Below, piece after piece: positions 56,301 to 64,000 of a stretch of DNA of 64,000 nucleotides (the first letter of the stretch is position 1; every line of letters begins with the position of its first letter). A program made the translations under genes and the position numbers. The notes beneath the pieces are model-generated. The model made no database searches. It was not told the DNA's origin and saw only the letters and a program-made list of their open reading frames with translations. The stretch is from Cheiracanthium punctorium (taxonomy: Eukaryota; Arthropoda; Arachnida; Araneae; Cheiracanthiidae), in contig JAWZYV010012281.1 of assembly GCA_038373885.1 (NCBI GenBank), forward strand, positions 112,346-176,345, in the 5' to 3' direction.

Positions 56301-56978
56301 TAGAATTCGTAATATTAGAAAACGGCTGTATGCAATTGCAAGCGACTACACAACAGATTTTTAACGCTCGCCATGATCAGTATCGCAGCAAATCAGTCTG
56401 AAGCCGCAGGCAAATAAGTCTATTTTTTGGAACTGCTTTTGAAAAGTTTTCTTCGTCCAAAATATTTTATTTTATCTATGTTTTACACGTACACAGAATA
56501 AATTTTGTTTCTTAAGTACTCAGTTATTGTAATATTAACGTAATGTGTGTACTTTAAAATTTAAAAACGATTTACATAAGAGTGACGTGCAAGAGCGAAT
56601 GTTTCCTGGCAAAGTTCCAATTAATTTCACTTTGGAGACGGTCCCTTACTAGCTTCTTGAAATTGGCCGAGAAAATGGATGAAATGTATGATTTTCAAAG
56701 TTCCATAACTTGGTCAGTTTTTATCGTAATAAAATGAAACTTTTTGTGTTTACTTTGTTTTTGTGTACTGCATCTTTTCCTAAATATAAGTGATAGGACC
56801 TGGGGACCGTATAAAAATTTAATTTTTGTAATTTTTTTCTAAATGTGTTTTTTGGTTCGAAAAGCACGTAAAAACATTCTTTACCCTTATTAAAACGTTT
56901 TTTAAATTGGAAGTGCATATCTAAACCGAACGGTTCGGGAATTAGCTATTGGGTCACATTAAGGCTGGACACCCTGTA

Positions 56979-58458
56979 TATACATATAGTTAGGGGGTAC
57001 ATTTTATGATTATTTTCATAAAATAATCATAAAAAGTACGTGGTCAAAAACATTAGGAGACTGATTTGAATGCTTAGTTGGATCGCTCGTTTTTCTTCAT
57101 TTTCCGCATAAATTAACTCTTTCCTGTTGTGATTGCACTTGATATACACGATAGTTTTATGCATAGATAATTTTTTTTAAATATAACGGCGGTGGTCTGT
57201 ACGCGAGGTGACAGCCATTTGCATCCCCCTCTTGCCACGCCAGAGAAGGGAACGCTTGAGGTGAGCACTAAGGTGGGTCGTTTTTCACGAAAAAGAATCG
57301 AAAAATACGAAATCGCCTGTGGTGGGAAAAGTTCTCTATTGCCATCAAATGTCGGTATTTTTTTTTAATTAAAGTATATTGAGACCAGTGTCATGAATTT
57401 TCATCAAATATGTAAATTTTAATGTTTTTTTTTATTTATTTATGTATCAAAAGTTTTAACCGCTTGTATTGGAAATACTTGAAGAGTAAGACCCTTCTTT
57501 TGTGATTTTTTTTTTTATATCATATCATATTTAAAGCACTCGACAGGCTTTTGAAAGTATTATAATTTGCTAATTTTTAATAAAGCAGGCGCTTTTTTCT
57601 CACCATTTTCTCTATACGATTTTGTTCACTTTAGTTTAGTTTAGTTTAGTTAATATTACTGATCGATATCGAAACAGGGCTCTCTCTAGGTATTTAAATA
57701 AGGGCGCACCTCCCGGATTAAAAAAATGATATCGCTCTTGATACTTTAGTTAGTCTAAATCGACATTGATGAAGGTCAAACGGAAATTCCGATTTTACTT
57801 GCCCATTTGCTTTAGATGCAGATACTGAGTATTAAATTGTGAAAACTAAACCCTAAACTGCTGTTTCTTTAAGATGGAGCTAGACTGTAATGTAAAGTAG
57901 CAAGAAAATGATAATGAAGACAGTCTCTATTATGGTTATCGATGAATGTATTAAAATAGACACAGTCAAAGGAAGAATGTTCTTCTGGACTTGCAAAATA
58001 GTCCACCAAAGAATAAGATACCTTTGCAGGCACCACACTTTGATTGAAGAAAGGACTGAACCTTAGCAATTCTTAAAGAAGGGGGAGTTTCACACAAAAT
58101 AATCATAGCATATATAGTGTTACTGCAAGAGCCAGAAAGCAATTTCTCCGGGTATCGCCAGAAAAAGCACAGCTAATGAAGTGCTATTTAGCATTTTAGA
58201 TTATCTTAAAACGAATTGGTTATTTACCGCGGATTTAGCTGCAACTGGATCGGGTGGAACAGCCCTGAATACTGGTGTTGAATGAAGATGGTGTGATACG
58301 CTTGAAGACCCTTGCAATTGTGCATATGTATTTTGTATATGAGCAACCTTACTTCATTTAGTACGGTCTCTTAATGGAAACACTGCAGGCCTTTTTACGT
58401 ATCGTGGTCCTATGGGAAAAAATTCTGGACTCATCTGAAATAAACTACTGTCACTTTG
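56979..58458. other. Unassigned interval
   Basis: A short (TTTAG)n-like run (about 57633-57652) and a GC-richer patch at 57185-57290 are present. The frame 57869-58069 (minus) has no recognisable domain. Confidence 0.4.
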
Positions 58459-58690
58459 ACACAACGTGCATATTTTTTATGAAAAATTATTAATACAAAT
58501 GTTAATTACTTTTGAGTAAATTTAAACTAATAGTCTATTCTAAACTTAATTAGTTATAAGTTTTCAACAGTAACTGTTTTTTAAAGCTTTCAAATTTCCT
58601 TTCAGCCATTTCATTTGTAAGGCAATAGCGTACTTTTAAATCATTACGATTTTCAGCCTTCAGCTATGATAATCAAATGTGCAGCTGTTA
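58459..58690 (+). repeat. Direct repeat, copy 1 (partner 62508-62727)
   Basis: It starts 'gacacaacgtgcat' and ends near 'cagctgttatg'. The partner 4.05 kb downstream matches over about 230 bp with scattered changes ('tatgaaaaattattaatac', 'aatgttaattacttttg'). Confidence 0.8.
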
Positions 58691-59179
58691 TGAATTTTAT
58701 TTTTAATTTTCTTCCACTTTTCTCACTTATTCATATAAAATCCAAACTACAGTATAGCACCGCTCCTAGACGGAAGTGTCTTGTTTTTCTTTTTTCGATT
58801 CTGTGTGAAGATGCACACATTGAATGTTCCAGAAAAGATCCTAGTCGATAACTAAAAGTAAGGCAGACTTTGAGTCTTTTACAGTTTGCTTCTTCTCGCA
58901 AATCGTAACATGGCAACTCGGCCGAAAGTTCGTTCGGAACATTAACAAGATTGGTGAAGAAATTTTCACCATCGGATGGACAATGCTTCTAAAAGAAGGG
59001 ATCCCGAAAAGTTGCACCGAATAACAATACAGTACCTCTGTTCACGCAGTATTCGGCGAACAATTGCGTGTGTTTTCGCTATAATGTATCCAGATTGATA
59101 TTGGCACTACATCGCCGGACTTGGCTGGCACAAGTCGCTGCAATAAAAACTAAGCATTTATTTAATTTTACTTTATTTT
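58691..59179. other. Unassigned interval
   Basis: Frames of about 61 codons on both strands without recognisable content. Confidence 0.4.
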
Positions 59180-60700
59180 GTCGGCTGACCTAATTTTGAA
59201 AAAGCAACTTCCCTAGTTTATTTGTTCTCCAACCATTTGTTTTCGAGCATGAAGAACCTGTGCTTTCCATGTCAGACGGAAGTCAATCATGCCACCCAAG
59301 TACTTGCAGGCTCGGGTGTAAAAAATTCTATTGTTATGTATCAGAGGTGTCTCAACTGATTTCTGCTGTTGGTAAAGGAAACCGAATTACATCTAGAGGG
59401 GTTAATTTTAATTTCCCATTTCTGAAACTAGGTTTCTGTGTAGAGCTGTAATTAATTAATCATAATATCCGGTCGGAAGGATTATGAAAGTATGGTGATA
59501 TCGTCGACATATGTAGCAATTGTTACGCATTCACTTTGTGGGATGTCAATGTTGTATATGTTAAACGAAGTAGGGCTAAGGAGTGACCATTTTTGGACGC
59601 CAGCTTTAATCAAAGTGTATCGTGAGAAAGAGTTGTTTATACGGACGGTAAACGACCGTTCACTAAGATAAGAATGAAACAAGTGGCTGAGTGTCAGGCA
59701 CTTGAAGCTCAATGATTTTGCAAAGAAGACCAATGGTCTAGACCAGTGGTGCGCAAACTATTTTCATCTGCGACCCCCTAATTTGTGTAAAATTTTATCG
59801 CGACCCCCTATTTTGAGTATAATTTTGTCGCGACCCCTGGATAGATAGTAGACATTTTCTTTAATTGAAAACGAAGTTACATTGAAATTCTTTCTGGGAG
59901 TTGCTCTTACAGGGTGTTTTTAAAAGAGTGTCGTGACGCCATCGATTGAAATAATGCGTTTTTAAAATAGCGCACCAAACTTATAAACCACCATAAAAAT
60001 GTTTTAAAAGTTGTAACATCATAAAAATCAGTTAATGAAACCACACATAATATTAGGAAACATTGCTTTATATATGCATATGCATATAAATATTTTTTAT
60101 TGAAAAATTCTTTAAATAAACTTTACATCAATAAAAGTCAATGTGCAATATGTGCTTGCAAAGAGCTCATGATTGTTTCTATGTTTGGATCTGTATTGGA
60201 AATCGCAAGTCGTAAGTCATCCTCTGGATCCAATCGAGATCGAAGTGTTGTTTTAATGGAAAATAATTTTGAAGATCACTATGCATGATCACTATGCATT
60301 ATCAATTTCCAGAACACTATACATGATAACGTGGTTTTGAAGCCCCGCGATGGCGATCGCGAATATCGCGCTCGTAAAATAATAATTTTCAGTTTCTTCT
60401 CTTGTATTATATCAGTTCTTTGAAATGAATAATTGCAGGTTTTTCATAAATTTGAATCTCTTTGGATTGGGCGACCACCAAAAATTATCTCGCGACCCCC
60501 GGTTTGCGCACCGCTGGTCTAGACTATATCAAATGCCTTAGCGATATCAAAAAAAAGAGCTACGGTAGAATCTGCTATTTAGACCGTCTGCCAGAAATTC
60601 AACTACTCTGATCATTTGATGAGTCGTTGCGTGTTTGGGGAAGAAACTAAACTGTTCGAGGATAATTATGTCATTAACATAAAGTTTTCTTTTTTTTTTT
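59180..60700 (-). pseudogene. Jockey-like LINE reverse transcriptase, split by a hAT element
   Basis: The upstream piece (60700-60517) gives LEQFSFFPKHATTHQMIRV, EFLADGLNSR and FDIAKAFDIV, the start of the reverse-transcriptase palm. The downstream piece (59743-59482) gives IGLLCKIIEL, then FHSYLSERSFTVRIN, IKAGVQKWSLLSPTSFNIYN and TYVDDITILS, where YVDD is the catalytic box. KYLGGMIDFRLTWKAQV, the thumb region, follows in other frames to about 59190. Removing the hAT element and one 8-bp duplication rejoins 'AKAFDIV' to 'TIGLL'. Stops and shifts make it dead. It is truncated at both ends, and no endonuclease part was seen. Confidence 0.85.
59744..60516. mobile_element. hAT-type non-autonomous element, 773 bp
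   Basis: Ends are CAGTGGTGCGCAAACT and the complement of CAGCGGTGCGCAAACC. The perfect 8-bp duplication GTCTAGAC is at 59736-59743 and 60517-60524. GCGACCCCC words repeat just inside both ends, like subterminal binding sites. No transposase is kept. Confidence 0.92.
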
Positions 60701-60788
60701 TGTCTTCTTTGATGATATCAACAACATACCTTGCTTTGGGTTGCAGTTTGTTCCATGCTTCATTTTTTTTCTCTGCATATTGCATTTT

Positions 60789-61024
60789 GCCGACCGAGCT
60801 GTATGGTGGGTAAAGCACCGTACTCCGGTTTCGGGTTCAACTCCCGGCGGACGTGGTTCGATCCTCGACTGGGCGTGGTTGTGATGTCCGTCCCTTCATA
60901 GGGAGTGACGTTGGCCCACCTACTAGGTGCCCAATTATAAAGTGGCCAACACCTTCGGGCCGCTGTCAAGGTCAATGCCTAATCGGCAAAGTACCCGCCC
61001 GTTAGAAAAGAAAAAAAAAAAAAA
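60789..61024 (+). mobile_element. SINE1, full-length copy, 236 bp
   Basis: The tRNA-like head starts GCCGACCGAGCTGTATGGTG with an A-box (GGTGGGTAAAGC) and B-box (GGGTTCAACTCCC), and the element ends in an A-rich tail. The flanks ATATTGCATTTT (60777-60788) and ATACTGCATTTT (61025-61036) match at 11 of 12 positions. Two minus-strand relatives lie at 5860-6108 and 25216-26306. Confidence 0.85.
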
Positions 61025-61036
61025 ATACTGCATTTT

Positions 61037-62507
61037 ACATTTTGATATTTTTGAGGTACAAGCACTGTTTTTTCCTCACCATGACAAAGTTTGCTTGAGC
61101 CGAATTTGTTTTTCTTTCCAGATATTTGTTATATGTTCCAGGTCCATGGCAATGTCTTTCTGCGGTACACACGTTTTGTTTTTCTTTTTACACATTGCAT
61201 TCTTTCATACTTAAGTCCATGGCACAATATACATAAAATTTATTCAGCTTGTTTAATTTAAATTTTTGTTCAATTTTTACCTCATAATATACTTTTTAAG
61301 TCATTTTTTTACACATTGTGTACTTTTAAATGAGTTCTTGAGCCTTTTAATGTGAATAGCCAGATCCCCTATTTGCATTGGGTTGTTCCAGTTTCTTGTT
61401 TACAGGTCGCATTACGTTTTGTTATTTTCTTCAATTTTCAATAATTTGTTATACACAGTTATTCTGCATTTTTTTTGCCCAGTGTTTGTAACACGTCATT
61501 TTACACATTAATTGTATTTTCTACTGTTCTATGCATATGTGTCTTTTTAATTCTTGGAAGAATTTATTTAATGAAATCCAATAATTCCATTTTTTTTCTC
61601 AAAACTACTTTTTTGCACATATGTTTTTATTCTTTTTGAATTTTTCAAGACACACAAACTGTTTTCTTGTTTTGGATAATTGTTAAAATACGTTGTGTAT
61701 GTTTAATGTCTTTAATTTTAATGTGTTCATATGCAAGCAATGCTTGCCATTTTGAAATAATTTTTTTGGTACTATAAAAGTTTTATATGGATCTATTTTG
61801 AAACAAAATAATGGCATTTTTGATGATGATGATGATAATAATAAAATCCTAGGTTATGAATAATTTGTTTGAGAATTATGATTAAACTTTTTTTTGGATC
61901 CCAAAGAATTAATATGTGAAATTTGATTCTCAAGCACTGAATATGAAAAATTTACATATGACGATAGTATATTATTAGAAGTTTCGTAAGTTTTTATTAA
62001 GTATTGTGATAAATATTTTTATATATTACGACTTTTGAATATGAATATTTTTAATTACATGCGTTGGTGTATATTAGAAAAGTTTATTTTCTTCTCAGAC
62101 ATTTTATGTATGGTGAGAGGTTACGCTGTTGTTTCAGAGGTTTGAACAGAAAAATTGTACCATTTACCTTCACATTCAAGGTTATATTGGGACAATATTT
62201 CATATAACTGAATTTGAAATAATGAGCACACTATACAAAAAAATGTCTTGTATTAATAATATTTCTTTTCTTGGAATACCAATTACTTATTGGCGATATG
62301 ATCAAGAACTTTTGCGACTAATTCTCAAGAACTATATTTGAACTGAAATATCTTCAGTAAATACAGTCACCTAATTTTTATTCAAGAACTCTGAATCTTC
62401 AAAATTGTTTTATAAAATAATATTTTTATCTTGTGTTTTAATGATTGAATATATAATGTGCATATTTTTTGTCGTAAACTTGGAGAAATATATGTGGCGT
62501 TGACGCA
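61037..62507. other. Strongly AT-rich interval
   Basis: Many 'tttttacacattg' type words recur loosely between 61080 and 61700, but no clear period was found. No coding feature. Confidence 0.4.
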
Positions 62508-62727
62508 ACGTGCATTTTTTATGAAAAATTATTAATACAAATGTTAATTACTTTTGTCTAAATTCAAACTAATAACTTATTCTAAATTTAATAAGTTTTT
62601 AACAGTAACTATTTTTTAAGCTTTAAAATTTCCTTGAAGCCATTACATTTATAAGGCAATAACGTACTTTTAAATCATTTCGATTTCCCGCCTTCAGCTA
62701 TGCAAATCAAATATGCAGCTGCTATGC
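62508..62727 (+). repeat. Direct repeat, copy 2
   Basis: Partner of 58459-58690 in the same orientation. Confidence 0.8.
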
Positions 62728-62954
62728 ATTGGATTAATGAAGAATATACTCCTTAAATCTTGAGCTAGAATAAATATGTTTCATGCAATTACTGAACTTG
62801 CACTTCCTCCACAGCCTGTGATCGTCAGGTGGGGCACCTGGATCTCTGCTGTAGTTTATTACTGCTAAAACTTTGCAAAGATCAAGGATTTTAGTGGCAC
62901 AAGTTCGAGAATATGGTAGTGCAGCCGTGGAAAATATCAAGAGCTTTATAGACA

Positions 62955-63307
62955 AATATTAGGAAATCTCTTAAATTAAACATTAAAATTAAAATACCTT
63001 TCTCGTGCAAAATTATTCATTCTGATTTATTTACTTATCATATTATCTAATTAGCCATGGTTAAAAACTGCCATTTGTCGTAAAATTATATTTTTATCTG
63101 AAATTATTAAAAATTGATCTGAATTGATCTAAAAATTGATCTAGAAATTATATCTGAAATTATTAAAAATTATTAAAAGATTACTACTCATGGGTAAATT
63201 CACCAGAAATTTTTAACTGTTTTGTTTAAAAAAGTAGAACATTTAAACGACGTCAACGCTTGATGACGTAACAGTTGCAAGGCTTTCTATATGTAGAAAG
63301 TGTTAGT
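62955..63307. mobile_element. M7 MITE, 5'-truncated, with internal tandem expansion
   Basis: The right end reads GGCTTTCTATATGTAGAAAG before TGTTAG, and the core words ('aaaatacctttctcgtgc', 'gttaaaaactgccattt', 'aaattcaccagaaattt', 'tgatgacgtaacag') are in order. The left terminus is missing. A stretch at about 63100-63180 repeats 'attgatct' and 'gaaattattaaaa' words that other copies hold once. Confidence 0.8.
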
Positions 63308-63620
63308 TTAATGCATATAAATGTGTTGCGTAATTTCTTTTTATTTATCAAGAGGGTGTTTTTTCTAGATTTCTCTCGTACCAATCAAACTACTTTCAGT
63401 TTTATTTTTCTAGAGAAAATACACTAATCGTTCTTTTAATAATGCCTAAATTTTTAGGGAATTGGTCAGAATAATTAAATAAAATAGTGTAACATTTAAA
63501 AAATACTTAATTTATAAATAAATCAACGAAATATACAAAAAAATAACTCTGTTAACATAGATTTCATATAAACTTTCATTAAACATTCATTAACTAACAT
63601 TGCAATCCTCTTTGAAAAGA
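63308..63620. other. AT-rich interval
   Basis: Nothing recognised. Confidence 0.4.
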
Positions 63621-63624
63621 ATAC

Positions 63625-63702
63625 TACAAACTGCACAAGTTGGTAAGTAAAAATTAGTGGTGGAAAATCTTCCGATAAAATCTGACGAGGTGGCAGCTAA
63701 AC
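63625..63702. mobile_element. M6 MITE remnant
   Basis: 'gtaagtaaaaattagtggtgg', 'aaaatcttccgataaaatct' and 'gaggtggcagct' (short words in this order) resemble the right half of the M6 copies. The left half is absent. Confidence 0.5.
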
Positions 63703-64000
63703 GTAAATCCATAGCTGCAATCCTTCTTGGAATATAAGTGACCACTTTTTTTTAACATTGATTTTCCACTTAGAATATAGAGAGAGAATTCAGCAATCCC
63801 GGGAGGTGGCTACTGTATACATTTTGAAGTTATTTCTGTTTACAAATAATGGTTCGTTATATGACATACTGTACGTTGACTGGTACGCAAATGTAGCGCC
63901 ACTTCTACTAGTTTACCTTACGAGTGCGCTACGTTATCATAACCAATCTAAACAATTGATGCATATTTTAATCTCCAAAAAACCTTGCAAACGCAGTCTG
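63703..64000. other. Unassigned end of window
   Basis: Nothing recognised. Confidence 0.4.

Larger units (their letters stand above)
53697..56976 (+). mobile_element. Element with 701-bp inverted arms, hosting a Tc1
   Basis: Ends are CAGGGTGTCCAGCCTTAATG on both strands, with TA at 53695-53696 and 56977-56978. The left arm is 53697-54397. The right arm is 56976-56303 plus 54797-54771, split by the Tc1 at 54798-56300. Both arms sum to 701 bp, with few mismatches. Without the Tc1 and its TA duplication the element is about 1775 bp, with a 373-bp centre. It encodes only the front part of a transposase, so it is an internal-deletion derivative. Confidence 0.88.

Noticed and set aside
57633..57652. 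(TTTAG)n-like run resembling a telomere repeat
   Set aside because: Only about four units, not TTAGG, and placed in ordinary repeat-rich DNA.
58228..58440. Possible host exon on the minus strand with a 'tttatttcag' acceptor-like start
   Set aside because: The frame stops after about 27 codons, no homology was recognised and no partner exon was seen.

Overview
This window looks like gene-poor intergenic DNA from a large AT-rich animal genome, probably an arthropod. The transposon mix, the tRNA-type SINEs and the gypsy-like LTR remind me of spider genomes, but the species is an inference. I found no convincing host gene. Almost every open frame with recognisable similarity belongs to a mobile element, and each has at least one frameshift, stop or truncation.

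Layout. 0.2-5.7 kb and 16.2-18.5 kb hold three copies of an anonymous repeat (called R), one interrupted by a MITE and one by a 537-bp insertion. 4.8-12.6 kb is rich in two MITE families. One is about 430-444 bp with a 7-bp target duplication (called M7, ten copies or remnants in the window). The other is about 161 bp with a 6-bp duplication (called M6). 13.3-15.9 kb is a dead Tc1 transposase split by a PIF/Harbinger element. 18.5-20.9 kb stacks a mariner tail, an outer inverted-repeat element carrying an M7 and a TTAA-type element, and a Tc1 piece. 24.3-30.9 kb is a gypsy-like 5' LTR, primer-binding site and broken gag. The LTR contains a SINE that itself contains two M7 copies.

31.2-32.5 kb carries a decayed, unnamed transposon protein on the minus strand. 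32.5-42.8 kb is a locally duplicated block with a ~174-bp tandem repeat, two copies of a Helitron sitting at the same site in that repeat, AC microsatellites and two LTR copies next to polypurine tracts. 43.1-44.1 kb is a 386-bp-arm palindrome, followed by an inverted copy of part of the duplicated block with an M6 inside it.

47.4-49.1 kb is a 1.67-kb TTAA element with the start of a transposase. 51.4-57.0 kb is the youngest-looking zone: a hAT MITE, a mariner-type element with ~165-bp inverted repeats, and an element with 701-bp inverted arms into which a nearly intact Tc1 has jumped. 59.2-61.0 kb is a Jockey-like reverse transcriptase split by a hAT element with a perfect 8-bp duplication, then a full-length SINE. 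The end of the window has one more M7 copy.

The genes do not form a pathway; the biology here is successive transposition. Nested insertions give relative ages, and several insertions have an uninterrupted copy of their target elsewhere in the same window, which lets the duplicated target bases be read directly.
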